NCBI RefSeq assembly: GCF_040730185.1
Contig: NZ_CP160402.1
Location: 5,766,001-5,830,000, forward strand
DNA: 64,000 nt
Direction of reading: 5' to 3'
From: Streptomyces sp. Je 1-332
Lineage (GTDB): Bacteria; Actinomycetota; Actinomycetes; Streptomycetales; Streptomycetaceae
The position numbers and the translations under genes were made by a program. Shown here piece after piece: positions 1-8,983 of this stretch. Below the pieces are notes generated by a model that did no database searches, was not told the origin of the DNA, and saw only the letters and a list, made by a program, of their open reading frames with translations. Every line of letters starts with the position of its first letter. Positions within the stretch are counted from its first letter, which is position 1.

Positions 1-406
1 CAACCGGCGGGCCGTCCGCGTGGGCCTCGCCGAGACGAGCCGCGTGATCAACTCCGCGGCCGTGATCATGATTTCGGTCTTCCTCGCCTTCGTCCTGAGC
101 GGCGACCGGGTCATCGCGATGTTCGGCATCGGCCTCGCCGCCGCGGTCGCGCTCGACGCGTTCGTCCTGCGCACGCTCCTCGTGCCGGCCCTGATGCACA
201 TGCTGGGCGGCGCCAACTGGTGGCTGCCGCGGGGCCTGGACCGCCTGCTACCGCGCATCAGCATCGAGCCGCCGGAATGTCGCTCGAATACGTCTGTCGT
301 GAGTGCGAGGATCCGGGGGCAACGGGACGCGCGGGACGCCCCGGGCGTGGTGCCGGACGGATCGAAGGAGCAGGATGTTCGCGATATCGCTGGGCGAGGG
401 CGCTGA
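1..406 (+). CDS. MMPL-family transporter, C-terminal part
   Basis: Only the last 134 codons are present, read from base 2; the gene starts outside the window. What remains is the end of a multi-pass membrane protein: a helix after 'ETSRVINSAA', then a second helix ending in 'DAFVLRTLLVPA' and a short 'GGANWWLP' turn. That order is typical of the last transmembrane segments of MMPL (RND-like) transporters, which export lipids or other hydrophobic molecules with the proton gradient. The polar tail after 'LPRISIEPPE' is probably cytoplasmic. The stop lies 32 bases inside the next gene, so the two are likely co-transcribed. The substrate cannot be judged from this fragment. Confidence 0.8.
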   Translation, partial: NRRAVRVGLAETSRVINSAAVIMISVFLAFVLSGDRVIAMFGIGLAAAVALDAFVLRTLLVPALMHMLGGANWWLPRGLDRLLPRISIEPPECRSNTSVVSARIRGQRDARDAPGVVPDGSKEQDVRDIAGRGR

Positions 407-953
407 GCTGCGGCCCATCGAGCCCTGGCAGGCGCAGGAGTTCCTCACGCACATCGAGCGTGCGCGGGAGTACACGGGGCCGTGGGTGCCCCTGACCGTG
501 CGGGTGAAGGACCTCGATTCGGCGCGGGAGCTGCTCCAGACGTTCGCCGACAAGCAGGCCGCCGACACGGGCCGCCTGTACGGCATCTGGCTGGACGGCA
601 CGCTCGTCGGCGGAGTGCTCTTCCGGATCTTCGACACGGCCATGGAGAGCTGCGAGGTCGGCGTCTGGCTGGAGCCTTCGGCCGCGGGGCGTGGCCTGAT
701 CACCAGGGCGAGCCGGGTCCTCATCGACTGGGCGGTGGACGAGCGCGGCATGCACCGCGTGGAGTGGATGGTCTCCACGGCGAACGACCGCAGCAAGGCG
801 GTGGCCCAGCGGCTCGGGATGACCAAGGACGGGGTGCTGCGGGAGTGCTTTCCCTGGCAGGGGGTGCGGCACGACATGGAGGTGTGGTCGGTGCTCGCGC
901 CGGAGTGGCGAAAGGCCCGCGAGGCCGCGAAAGCCGGGGTTTCGGCTCGTTAA
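375..953 (+). CDS. GNAT N-acetyltransferase (RimJ/RimL-like)
   Basis: 192 residues, a normal length for a single-domain RimJ/RimL-type acetyltransferase that uses acetyl-CoA to modify protein N-termini or small amines. Visible elements are an N-terminal 'GAELRPIEPWQA' strand, the central 'SCEVGVWLEPSAAGRGL' segment with the acetyl-CoA binding loop, and a late 'VEWMVSTANDRSKAVAQRLG' segment where the N-R-S/K-A signature of the family occurs. An upstream in-frame start exists at 303, but ATG 375 has a GGAG-type ribosome site just before it and the family's usual N-terminus. It overlaps the end of the MMPL gene by 32 bases. The substrate is unknown. Confidence 0.88.
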   Translation: MFAISLGEGAELRPIEPWQAQEFLTHIERAREYTGPWVPLTVRVKDLDSARELLQTFADKQAADTGRLYGIWLDGTLVGGVLFRIFDTAMESCEVGVWLEPSAAGRGLITRASRVLIDWAVDERGMHRVEWMVSTANDRSKAVAQRLGMTKDGVLRECFPWQGVRHDMEVWSVLAPEWRKAREAAKAGVSAR

Positions 954-988
954 GAAAGCTCTCATACTCCGTCCGTACGGTGCGGGGC

Positions 989-1582
989 ATGGGAACCAAG
1001 ACACAGGATGAGACCGCGGCCGAGGCGGCCGCGAAGCCCGCAGAGCCGGAGGCCGCGGACACCGCTGACACCACGGACGCCACGGGCGTCACGAAGGTGG
1101 ACGCCACCAAGGCAGATGCCGTCGACGCCGACGAGGCCGATGACGCCGACGAGCTCGTCGTGGTCGAGGAGGTCGCTCCGGCCAGGTCCGGTGGCGTGTT
1201 CCAGGGCGCCGCGGCCGTCGTCTCCGCCGCTCTCGGTGTGATCGGCCTGTCCGGAGGCTGGCTCGGCACGGTCGCAGCGGCCCGCGCGAACATCGTCGGG
1301 CAGCTGGAGACCAAGCAGTCGGCGAGCGTCGCCGACCAGATCCAGGCGCTGTACGGCGACTCCTGGCAGGTCACGGCGCTGATCGCCGGAGCCTTCGCGC
1401 TCGCCGCGCTGGTCGTCGGCTTCGTCGTCCTGGTACGGCCCGCGTTCGGCGCGCCCGACCAGGTGCAGGCGCCGTGGATCAAGTCGGTGGCCTGGGCGGG
1501 TGTCGCCCTGGGCGTCATCGGCCTGCTGCTGGCCATCGCGAAGTACTCGGACCTGATCTACGGGCTGCCGTCGACGAGTTGA
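989..1582 (+). CDS. Small membrane protein with acidic Ala-rich N-terminus
   Basis: 197 residues. The first 70 or so are low complexity, rich in Ala, Glu and Asp, and probably cytoplasmic and disordered. Three hydrophobic segments follow: about residues 70-95, 130-152 ('ALIAGAFALAALVVGFVVLV') and 170-190. I do not recognise a named family; similar proteins are usually annotated as hypothetical membrane proteins. An in-frame GTG at 980 is an alternative start. A CATACT box near 963 could be a -10 element for a leaderless transcript from that GTG. The gene is followed by a perfect hairpin terminator at 1621-1656. Confidence 0.75.
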   Translation: MGTKTQDETAAEAAAKPAEPEAADTADTTDATGVTKVDATKADAVDADEADDADELVVVEEVAPARSGGVFQGAAAVVSAALGVIGLSGGWLGTVAAARANIVGQLETKQSASVADQIQALYGDSWQVTALIAGAFALAALVVGFVVLVRPAFGAPDQVQAPWIKSVAWAGVALGVIGLLLAIAKYSDLIYGLPSTS

Positions 1583-1620
1583 TGGCAGCGGGGCCGCTCC
1601 GACGGCCGCGAAGTGTGCAG

Positions 1621-1656
1621 AACGCCGGTGGGGCTCACTCGAGCCCCACCGGCGTT
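1621..1656. terminator. Perfect 16-bp stem hairpin
   Basis: AACGCCGGTGGGGCTC pairs perfectly with GAGCCCCACCGGCGTT across a 4-base ACTC loop. There is no long T-run, which is usual for Streptomyces terminators. It ends the membrane protein gene upstream. Confidence 0.8.
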
Positions 1657-1823
1657 TCCGCGTCCGTAAGCCCCCTAAGGCCCCCTCTCAGTCCCCTAAG
1701 GCCCCCCGCCCCCGCAAGATGCGGCACTCTCCCGATGTGCCGCCCCTGCCTGGGAGACGAAAGTAAAGGCATCGCAGGAAGCGAAGCCGGAAACCGGACG
1801 TCACACCAGCTCAGGGAGTCACC

Positions 1824-2006
1824 ATGTTCGAGTACGAGATGCACCAGCTCCGCGCCGCCGACCTGGCCCGCGAGGCCGACCGCCGCCGCCTCCTGCGCGA
1901 GGCCCGTGAGGCCAACGCGGCCCGCCGCCGCTCGGCGCGTCACGAATCCGAGGGGCGGGTGAGCACCGGCCAGTGGCGGAGGACCCGCGCCACCCGGGCC
2001 GTCTGA
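1824..2006 (+). CDS. Small charged protein of unknown function, 60 aa
   Basis: A very Arg- and Glu-rich peptide, mostly helical ('HQLRAADLAREADRRRLLREA'-like pattern of Leu/Ala and charges), with an AGGGAG ribosome site 7 bases before the ATG. It has no signal peptide or membrane segment. Its TGA overlaps the proposed ATG of the following LAL regulator (TGATG), so translation is probably coupled. Small proteins of this type are common in Streptomyces. I cannot assign a function; a role linked to the regulator is only inferred from position. Confidence 0.65.
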   Translation: MFEYEMHQLRAADLAREADRRRLLREAREANAARRRSARHESEGRVSTGQWRRTRATRAV

Positions 2007-5000
2007 TGAGCGCGGGGCCTTCTGCCCTCGGAATATCCGCTGCCGTGACGCCCGCACCCTGTGCGATGCTCACCGCTGTGGAGACCAGGTCCGTAAGCCC
2101 CGTGTTCGTCGGCCGTTCCGACGAGTTGGGCGTACTGAACGACGCACTCGCCCGTGCCAAGGGGACCACCCCCGGCACGGGCGAGCCGCAGGCATTGCTG
2201 CTCGGCGGTGAGGCGGGCGTCGGCAAGACCCGCCTCATCGAGGAGTTCACCGCGGCGGCATGCGCCGAAGGCGCCGTCGTCGCGCTCGGCGGCTGCGTCG
2301 AGATCGGCGCGGACGGCCTCCCCTTCGCCCCCTTCTCCAGCGCCCTGCGCTCCCTGCGCCGCCAGCTCCCCGACGAGGTGGACGCCGCGGTCGCCGACCA
2401 GGAGGGCGAACTCGCCCGGCTCCTGCCCGAACTGGGCGAGGCACCCCAGCGCCGCCGGGGAACCGACGCCCACCACGACGAGGAAGGCATGGCCCGGCTC
2501 TTCGAGCTGACCGTCCGGCTCCTGGAACGCCTCGCCGCCGACCGCCCCGTGGTCATCGCCCTCGAGGACCTGCACTGGGCCGACGCCTCGACCCGGCACC
2601 TCCTCGCCTACCTCTTCCGCACGCTGCGCAGCGGCCGCCTCGTCGTCGTCGCGACCTACCGCGCCGACGACATCCACCGCCGCCACCCGCTGCGTCCGCT
2701 CCTCGCCGAACTGGACCGCCTGCGCACGGTGCGCCGCATCGAACTCGCCCGCTTCAGCAAGGACGAGGTGGCCCGCCAGATGGCGGGGATACTCAGCTCC
2801 GAGCCCGAGCAGACGCTGGTGGACGACGTCTTCGACCGCTCCGACGGCAACGCCTTCTTCGTCGAGGAGCTCGCCGTCGCCTCGCACGGCGGCAGCTGCG
2901 CGAGCCTCACGGACTCCCTGCGCGATCTCCTTCTCGTCCGCGTCGAGGAGCTGCCCGAGGCAAGCCAGCGGGTGGCCAGGATCGTCGCCGAGGGCGGCTC
3001 GACCGTCGAGCACCCGCTGCTCGCCGCCGTCGCGGGGCTCGCGGAGGACGACCTGATCGAGGCGCTGCGGGCCGCGGTCGGCGCCAACATCCTGCTGCCG
3101 TCACCCGACGGCGACGGCTACCGCTTCCGGCACTCCTTGGTGCGCGAGGCCGTCGGCGACGACCTGCTGCCCGGTGAGCGCTCCCGGATCAGCCGCCGCT
3201 TCGCCACGGCCCTCGAAGCCGACCCCTCACTCGTCGCCGCCGACCAGCGCGCCGCCCGCCTCGCCAGCTACTGGTACCACGCACACGACGCGGCGAAGGC
3301 GCTCCCCGCGGTCCTGCGGGCCTCCGTCGAGGCCCGCCGCCGCTACGCGTACTCCGAGCAACTGCGCCTCCTCGAACGGGCGATGGAGCTGTGGGACGAC
3401 GCCCCCGAGGACATCCGCCTCGCCCTGCGCCCCCTCGACTACGCCGAGGTCTACCCTCCCTGCGGCTGCGACCCCGAAACCACCCCCCTGCGCTACCTCG
3501 ACCTCATGGCGGAGGCCGCCGTCGCCGGCCGCCTCTGCGGGGAGCGGGAACGCGCCCTGAAGATCACCAAGCGTGCGCTGCGGCTCCTTGAGGACGAACA
3601 CGACCCCCTGCGCGCGGCCTGGTTCTGGATCCAGCGCTCCCGGCTCACCTCGACCCTCGGCCGCGGCGACGGCTGGGCGGAGATAGCCACCGCGCAGGAA
3701 CTGGTCCGCGGCCTGCCGCCGTCCGAGGTGCACGCCGAGGTGCTGACCAACGTCGCCTCCTGGGGCATGCTCCACAACCCCGGTGCCAAGACCCTCGCGG
3801 CGGCCCAACGCGCCGTGGAATACGCCCGGATGGTCAAGGCCGAGGAGATCGAACTCAACGCGCGGCTCATCTACGGCGGTCTCCTGGTCGACGCGGGCGA
3901 CGTCGAGCAGGGCTTCGCCGAGATGTACGCGGTCAGGGACCGGTGCGTGGAGCCGCCCGGCCTGGTCTCACGGGTCCCGCACATCCACGTCAACCTGCCG
4001 TCCGTGCTCGAAGGGGCGGGCCGCTCGCTCGAAGCCCTCGAGGTCGGCAACCAGGGCATCGCGCTCTGCCGGAAGTACGGCCTCACGGACACCGAGAGCT
4101 GGGTCCAGGTCAACAAGGCGGAAACCCTGTTCTCGCTGGGCCGTTGGGACGAGGCGGTCGAGGCCTCCGAGGCGGCCCGCCGCGGCGCGCTCAGCGTCAA
4201 GCCGCGGGGCGGCGCGGCCCTGCAGCTCGCCACCGTCGCGCTCGGACGGGGTGACGTGGCCGAAGCCGCCGCCCAACTGGCCACGGCTCGCGGTCACTAC
4301 GGCTCGCACGAACGCATGCCGCAGTACTCCCTGCCCATGCTCAACGCCGCCCTCGGCATCGCGGCGGCCGGCTCCGACCGCGCGTCGGCTTTCGCCGCGG
4401 CACGCGCCGAGCTCGAGAACGCCCTGGCCAAGGGCTTCCCGCCCGGCACCCAGCGCTACGTCTGGCCCCTGCTGCTCGCCGCCGCCACCTCGGAGGCCGA
4501 TACACGCGGCCTGCCCGCCGCCGAGCCCGGCAGGACCGAGACCATCGACAGCATCCGCCGAGCCGCGAAGAACCTCCCCGCACCCGTGCCGGTCTGGGCC
4601 GCCTACGAGAAGTGGGTACGCGCCGAACTCCTGCGCGCCGAGGACCGCGACACCCCCGCCGACTGGTCGGCCACGGTCACCGCGCTCGAACCCGTCGATC
4701 GCCCCTACGACCTGGCCCGCGCCCGCCTCCGCCTCGCCGAGTCCCTCCTCGCGACCTCCCCGGGCGTGGGCGCCGAAGAGGACAGGGAGCGAGCCGCCGG
4801 GCTGCTGCGACAAGCTCGCGAGGTCGCCGAGCGGCTGAGAGCCCGCCCCCTCGCCGAGTCCATCACCGGGCTCGCCCAGCGTGCGCGCCTCTCCCTGCAC
4901 GACGAGGAGACCGCGAGCCCGCACCTCACCCCGGTCGACCCCGCCGAGGCGCTCGGCCTCACCAGCCGGGAGCGGGACGTGCTCCGCCGCGTCGCCGCGG

Positions 5001-5170
5001 GCCGCAGCAACCGCCAGATCGCCGAGGAACTCTTCATCTCCCCGAAGACGGCGAGCGTCCACGTCTCCAACATCCTCGCCAAGCTGGGCGTGGCCGGCCG
5101 GGGCGAGGCTGCGGCGCTGGCCCACCGCCTGCGCCTGTTCCCCGCCGAACGCGCACAGTCCGCCGGCTGA
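2006..5170 (+). CDS. Large LuxR-family ATP-binding regulator (LAL)
   Basis: 1054 residues in the classic LAL order: an N-terminal AAA-type ATPase with Walker A 'GGEAGVGKT' (about residues 67-75) and a Walker B-like 'VVIALEDLHWAD', a long helical TPR/MalT-like middle, and a C-terminal GerE/LuxR helix-turn-helix ('LTSRERDVLRRVAAG', 'NRQIAEELFISPKTASVHV', then 'LAKLGVAGRGEAAA'). LAL proteins are transcription activators whose ligand and ATP state control DNA binding; many regulate carbon use or secondary metabolism. The start is not certain: ATG 2006 overlaps the upstream stop, but ATG 2066 or GTG 2078 would place the first strand 'PVFVGRSDELG' closer to the N-terminus as in relatives. The target genes cannot be read from the sequence. 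Confidence 0.92.
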   Translation: MSAGPSALGISAAVTPAPCAMLTAVETRSVSPVFVGRSDELGVLNDALARAKGTTPGTGEPQALLLGGEAGVGKTRLIEEFTAAACAEGAVVALGGCVEIGADGLPFAPFSSALRSLRRQLPDEVDAAVADQEGELARLLPELGEAPQRRRGTDAHHDEEGMARLFELTVRLLERLAADRPVVIALEDLHWADASTRHLLAYLFRTLRSGRLVVVATYRADDIHRRHPLRPLLAELDRLRTVRRIELARFSKDEVARQMAGILSSEPEQTLVDDVFDRSDGNAFFVEELAVASHGGSCASLTDSLRDLLLVRVEELPEASQRVARIVAEGGSTVEHPLLAAVAGLAEDDLIEALRAAVGANILLPSPDGDGYRFRHSLVREAVGDDLLPGERSRISRRFATALEADPSLVAADQRAARLASYWYHAHDAAKALPAVLRASVEARRRYAYSEQLRLLERAMELWDDAPEDIRLALRPLDYAEVYPPCGCDPETTPLRYLDLMAEAAVAGRLCGERERALKITKRALRLLEDEHDPLRAAWFWIQRSRLTSTLGRGDGWAEIATAQELVRGLPPSEVHAEVLTNVASWGMLHNPGAKTLAAAQRAVEYARMVKAEEIELNARLIYGGLLVDAGDVEQGFAEMYAVRDRCVEPPGLVSRVPHIHVNLPSVLEGAGRSLEALEVGNQGIALCRKYGLTDTESWVQVNKAETLFSLGRWDEAVEASEAARRGALSVKPRGGAALQLATVALGRGDVAEAAAQLATARGHYGSHERMPQYSLPMLNAALGIAAAGSDRASAFAAARAELENALAKGFPPGTQRYVWPLLLAAATSEADTRGLPAAEPGRTETIDSIRRAAKNLPAPVPVWAAYEKWVRAELLRAEDRDTPADWSATVTALEPVDRPYDLARARLRLAESLLATSPGVGAEEDRERAAGLLRQAREVAERLRARPLAESITGLAQRARLSLHDEETASPHLTPVDPAEALGLTSRERDVLRRVAAGRSNRQIAEELFISPKTASVHVSNILAKLGVAGRGEAAALAHRLRLFPAERAQSAG

Positions 5171-5266
5171 CCTGGGCTTGCCCTTTCCCTGCCCTTTCCC
5201 TGCCCCGGAGGGTTTCGCAAGCGCTCGCTTACGCTGGTAGGAGGCACCCGGCCGCCAGGAGGCGCA

Positions 5267-5617
5267 GTGTTCAACCCGATCGAGCTTTTCCAGCCCGGCC
5301 GCAAACACACGCACGACGAGCAGAAGCGGCTGGAGCTGAGCCGGATCGACGTGGCCGACGGCGACCCGGGCCGCGGCCCGATAGACCTGACCTCGGGCAA
5401 GGTGGTGGTGAGGGTGCCACAGCAGGCGGAGGCGGAAGCTGCGCGGGAGCAGGAGCAGGAGCAGGAGCAGGGGCAGGAGCCGGAGCAGCAGGAGCCGGGC
5501 CTGGTGCCCGAGCCGGACCCCGTGGTGGACGCCGCCGACGCCGAGCCCGGCAGCGCTCCCGGCACCGCTCACTCGCCCGAGAAGCGGCCCGCACGCCCTG
5601 TGACCCGCAAGCCCTGA
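5267..5617 (+). CDS. DUF6191-like small protein
   Basis: 116 residues from a GTG with an AGGAGG ribosome site. The first 50 residues ('PGRKHTHDEQKRLELSRID', 'GDPGRGPIDLTSGKVVVR') resemble a short Streptomyces domain I remember as DUF6191. The remainder is a Glu/Gln/Pro-rich tail with an EQ repeat ('REQEQEQEQGQEPEQQ') that looks disordered. No catalytic motif or membrane segment is visible. It faces the sugar dehydrogenase tail to tail with only about 20 bases between. The function is unknown. Confidence 0.7.
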   Translation: MFNPIELFQPGRKHTHDEQKRLELSRIDVADGDPGRGPIDLTSGKVVVRVPQQAEAEAAREQEQEQEQGQEPEQQEPGLVPEPDPVVDAADAEPGSAPGTAHSPEKRPARPVTRKP

Positions 5618-5637
5618 AGCCCTTTCTCTCTGAAGCC

Positions 5638-6804
5638 CTACTTCACCGTCACCTCAAGAATCTTGTCGTCCCCCTTCTCCGGTGTGCCCCGGGAATCGGT
5701 CTCGTTCGTCACCAGCCACAGCTTGTCCCCGCCCGCGGCGACGACCGTGCGCAGGCGGCCGTGCTCCTCCTTCAGGAAGGACTGCGGCTCCACGGTGCCC
5801 TCCACCCCGCGCACCGGAATCCGCCAGAGGCGCTCGCCGCGCAGGCCCGCCATCCAGACCGAGCCCTCGGCGTAGGCAATGCCGCTGGGGGAGGCCTCCG
5901 AGGTCTTCCACTGGGCCACCGGGTCGTTGAAGCCCTCCTCGTCGCCCTTGCCCTCGACCTCAGGCCAGCCGTAGTTGTCGCCTGCCTTGATCTCGTTCAG
6001 CTCGTCCCAGGTGTCCTGGCCGAACTCCGCCGCCCAGAGCCGCTTCTCCTCGTCCCAGGCGAGGCCCTGCACGTTGCGGTGCCCGTACGAATAGACGGGG
6101 GAGTCGCCGAAGGGGTTGTCGGGGGCCGGGTCACCGTCCGGGGTCAGGCGCAGGATCTTGCCGCCCAGTGACTTCTTGTCCTGGGCCAGGCCGGTGTCGC
6201 CCGTCTCGCCCGTGCCCGCGTACAGCATCTTGTCCGGGCCGAAGGCGATCCGGCCGCCGTTGTGGACCACACCCTTGGGGATGCCCTTGAAGACCGTGTC
6301 GGGCGCGCCCAGCTGCTGGCCGGAGGGCTTCTTCTCGTCGTACTGCATGCGGGCGATGCGGTTGTCCGACTCGGTGGTGAAGTACGCGTAGACCATGTGG
6401 TCCGAGGCGTACGAAGGAGAGAGCGCCAAGCCCATCAGGCCGCCCTCGCCGGCGGGGGAGGCGCCGGGGACCGGGCCCAGCTCGGTCTTCTTGCCCGTCT
6501 CGCCGTCGACGCGGGTGATGGTCCCCTCGTCGCGTGAGGACACCAGCAGGTCCCCGCCGGGAAGCGGTGCGAGACCCCACGGCGACTTGAGGTTCTCGGT
6601 GAGCGTCTTCGTGACCGAAGCCGACCCCTTTTCCGGCGGGGCGGCGCCGGCGCGCGGCTTTCCCGAGGACGTCCCGTCCGACTGCGCGGGGCTCGACTCG
6701 GCGCTCTTCCCGTTGTCCGGCGTGTCCGAGCCCCCGGACGAGCAACCGGCCGTGAGTACAAGGGCGGCGGCAGCCAATGCGGCTGTGACAGCAGGTCGTT
6801 GCAC
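5638..6804 (-). CDS. PQQ-dependent sugar dehydrogenase-like lipoprotein
   Basis: 388 residues from GTG, preceded by AAGGGA. The N-terminus is a lipoprotein signal ('AAAALVLTAGC' lipobox, Cys about residue 21) followed by a Ser/Gly/Asp linker, so the enzyme is anchored outside the membrane. The rest is a six-bladed propeller of the glucose/sorbosone dehydrogenase family: 'SPWGLAPLPGGDLLVSSRD', 'GEGGLMGLALSP', 'VVHNGGRIAFGPD' and 'YSYGHRNVQGLAWD' are recurrent family motifs. Such proteins oxidise aldoses with PQQ, or in many soil bacteria have unknown substrates. It is probably a single-gene transcript. Confidence 0.9.
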   Translation of the reverse strand: MQRPAVTAALAAAALVLTAGCSSGGSDTPDNGKSAESSPAQSDGTSSGKPRAGAAPPEKGSASVTKTLTENLKSPWGLAPLPGGDLLVSSRDEGTITRVDGETGKKTELGPVPGASPAGEGGLMGLALSPSYASDHMVYAYFTTESDNRIARMQYDEKKPSGQQLGAPDTVFKGIPKGVVHNGGRIAFGPDKMLYAGTGETGDTGLAQDKKSLGGKILRLTPDGDPAPDNPFGDSPVYSYGHRNVQGLAWDEEKRLWAAEFGQDTWDELNEIKAGDNYGWPEVEGKGDEEGFNDPVAQWKTSEASPSGIAYAEGSVWMAGLRGERLWRIPVRGVEGTVEPQSFLKEEHGRLRTVVAAGGDKLWLVTNETDSRGTPEKGDDKILEVTVK

Positions 6805-6908
6805 GATCAGGTCCCTTCGACGCAGCGCTTCTACTGTTCATACACCGCTCGGTCCCCGCAGGTTCCCAACCTTGCTGCACGGACTCGCGGAACCCCGCTT
6901 CACGGACC

Positions 6909-6947
6909 TGCGGACGTCGTCACTACGGACGTGCGGACGTCGTCACT
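6909..6947. repeat. 16-bp direct repeat, 23-bp period
   Basis: TGCGGACGTCGTCACT occurs twice, seven bases apart. The second copy contains the stop codon of the minus-strand aldo/keto reductase. It may be a local slippage duplication; no function is evident. Confidence 0.7.
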
Positions 6948-7935
6948 CCCAGGATCCCATCGCCGACGGCAGTGCCGCTATCTCGGCCAGATCCGCCCCG
7001 GTGAGCCGTATCGACGCCGCCCCCGCGTTCTGCACCGCCCAGCGCTCCCGCTTGGCCCCGGGGACCGGTACCACGTCACGGCCCTGCGCGAGCACCCAGG
7101 CGAGCGCCACCTGCGCCGGGGTCGCCCCGTGCCGCTCGGCCACCCGGCGCAGGCCCACCACCAGCGGCTGGTTGGCGGCCATCATCTCGGCGGTGAAACG
7201 GGGGTGCCGGGCCCGCACGTCGTCCGGCTCGAAGCCCTGCCCCGGCGTCAGCGTCCCCGTGAGGAAACCGTTCCCCAGCGGCATCGCCGCCAGGAAGCCG
7301 ACCCCGCGGGCCGCGCACCACGGCAAAAGCACCTCCAGGGCCTCCCGCGACCACACCGACAGCTCGGCCTCCACCGCGCTGACCGGAAAGACCTGCTGGA
7401 CCCGCTCGAGCTGCCGGATCGTCCCCTCGTGCAGCCCCCTGCCCTCGCGCCGCGAGGCACGTGCCCCCACCGCGCACAGCCCGAGCGCCCGCACCTTCCC
7501 CGCGCCGACGAGTTCGGCCATCGCGCCCCAGGTCTCCTCGACGGGCACCTCGGGATCGGCGCGGTGCAGCTGGTACAGGTCGATCGTCTCGGTCTGCAGC
7601 CGCCGCAGCGAGGCGTCACAGGCCCGCTTCACATAGCCGGGGCGGCCGTTGGCGACGATGTGCTGCTCGCCCACCAGGAGTCCGCACTTGGTGGACACGA
7701 AGGCCTCGGCCCGCCGCTCCTTCAGCGCCCTGCCCACAAGGAGTTCGTTGGTGAACGGCCCGTACATGTCCGCGGTGTCAAGGAGGGTCGAGCCCTGATC
7801 GAGCGCGGCGTGCACGGTGCGCAGCGATTCCTCGCCCCGCTGCCGTGAGCCGGTGTACGCCCAGCTCATCGGCATGCAGCCGAGCCCGACCGCACCCACC
7901 TCGAGCGCTGCCGCGCCGATCGTCCTGCGGTCCAC
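6943..7935 (-). CDS. Aldo/keto reductase
   Basis: 330 residues. NADPH-dependent reductase of the AKR superfamily (YakC/IolS-like group). The barrel motifs are present: 'GLGCMPMSWAY', the catalytic Asp/Tyr region 'LLDTADMYGPFTNE', the catalytic Lys in 'VSTKCGL', the His in 'DLYQLHRADPE', and the cofactor phosphate-binding end 'VVPVPGAKRERW'. GTG 7935 is preferred because GGGAGGG lies about 8 bases upstream and the protein then begins just before the first strand; longer in-frame starts up to 8034 would run into the divergent promoter region. It is transcribed divergently from the 2-hydroxyacid dehydrogenase. Confidence 0.9.
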   Translation of the reverse strand: MDRRTIGAAALEVGAVGLGCMPMSWAYTGSRQRGEESLRTVHAALDQGSTLLDTADMYGPFTNELLVGRALKERRAEAFVSTKCGLLVGEQHIVANGRPGYVKRACDASLRRLQTETIDLYQLHRADPEVPVEETWGAMAELVGAGKVRALGLCAVGARASRREGRGLHEGTIRQLERVQQVFPVSAVEAELSVWSREALEVLLPWCAARGVGFLAAMPLGNGFLTGTLTPGQGFEPDDVRARHPRFTAEMMAANQPLVVGLRRVAERHGATPAQVALAWVLAQGRDVVPVPGAKRERWAVQNAGAASIRLTGADLAEIAALPSAMGSWE

Positions 7936-8032
7936 CTGGCCGTGCCCTCCCACCTCATGTCCGAGCGGCCCCCAACGTAACCTCTGCCTCCGCCCGAGCG
8001 GCGTGCGGCCTCCGCGCATTAGCCTCCTGACC

Positions 8033-8983
8033 ATGACGACAGATGTATGGCTCCCCTATGCCGCGGACGAGATCGAAGGCCTGCCCGCAGCGGCCGAAGC
8101 CGGGCTCAACTACCGCTTCTGGGACGGTGGCCCGGACTTCCCCGCGGACCCCGCCGACTGCGTGTTCTACGCGGTGCCCTATCTCAAGGGTGCGGAGACC
8201 TCCGTACGACCGCTGCCCGAGATGACGTCCGTACGCGCCGTGCAGACACTCACCGCGGGCATCGACCACGTCGAGGGCGGGCTCAAGTTCCTCGCGCCGG
8301 GCGTGCGGCTGTGCAATGCCAAGGGAGTGCACGAGGCCAGCACGGCCGAGCTTGCGCTCACCCTCACCCTCGCGTCACTGCGCGGCATCCCCCGCTTCGT
8401 GGAAGGACAGCGCCAGGAGGACTGGCGGTCCGGCTTCTACCCGGCGCTCGCCGACAAGTCCGTGCTGATCGTGGGATACGGGTCGATCGGTTCCGCCATC
8501 GAGGACCGGCTCACCCCCTTCGAGTGCGCGCGGGTGGCGCGCGTCGCGCGCTCTGCCCGTGCCACGGAGCGCGGCCCCGTGCACCCGCTCGCCGAACTGC
8601 CCGCGCTGCTGCCCGAGGCCGACGTGGTCATCCTCTCCACGCCCCTCACCGACGCGTCCCGTGGCCTGGTGAACGGCGACTTCCTGGCCCGCATGAAGGA
8701 CGGCGCCCTGCTCGTGAACGTCGCGCGCGGCCCCGTCGTCGACACCAAAGCGCTCCTGGCCGAACTGGAGTCCGGCAGGATCACCGCCGCCCTCGATGTC
8801 ACCGATCCGGAACCGCTGCCCGCAGGTCACCCCCTGTGGCACGCTCCTGGAGTACTCGTCAGCCCGCACGTGGGCGGATCGACCTCCGCGTTCCTGCCCC
8901 GCGCCAAACGCCTGCTCGCCGCCCAACTGACCCGTTTTGTCGCCGGAGAACCCCTCGGCAACGTCGTCCTGACGACCGAGTAA
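8033..8983 (+). CDS. D-isomer specific 2-hydroxyacid dehydrogenase
   Basis: 316 residues. NAD(P)-dependent oxidoreductase of the 2-hydroxyacid dehydrogenase family. The nucleotide-binding motif 'VGYGSIGSAI' sits near residue 145. The catalytic Arg is in 'LVNVARGPVVD', the Glu in 'DVTDPEPLP' and the His in 'VSPHVGGSTS', so the enzyme looks intact. The 97-base gap to the divergent aldo/keto reductase must hold both promoters. The substrate is not predictable; glyoxylate/hydroxypyruvate-type reduction is typical for this length. Confidence 0.9.
   Translation: MTTDVWLPYAADEIEGLPAAAEAGLNYRFWDGGPDFPADPADCVFYAVPYLKGAETSVRPLPEMTSVRAVQTLTAGIDHVEGGLKFLAPGVRLCNAKGVHEASTAELALTLTLASLRGIPRFVEGQRQEDWRSGFYPALADKSVLIVGYGSIGSAIEDRLTPFECARVARVARSARATERGPVHPLAELPALLPEADVVILSTPLTDASRGLVNGDFLARMKDGALLVNVARGPVVDTKALLAELESGRITAALDVTDPEPLPAGHPLWHAPGVLVSPHVGGSTSAFLPRAKRLLAAQLTRFVAGEPLGNVVLTTE

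Noticed and set aside
1670..1712. CCCCTAAGGCCCCC occurring twice
   Set aside because: A short, simple C-rich duplication in the gap before the 60-aa gene without symmetry or promoter features.
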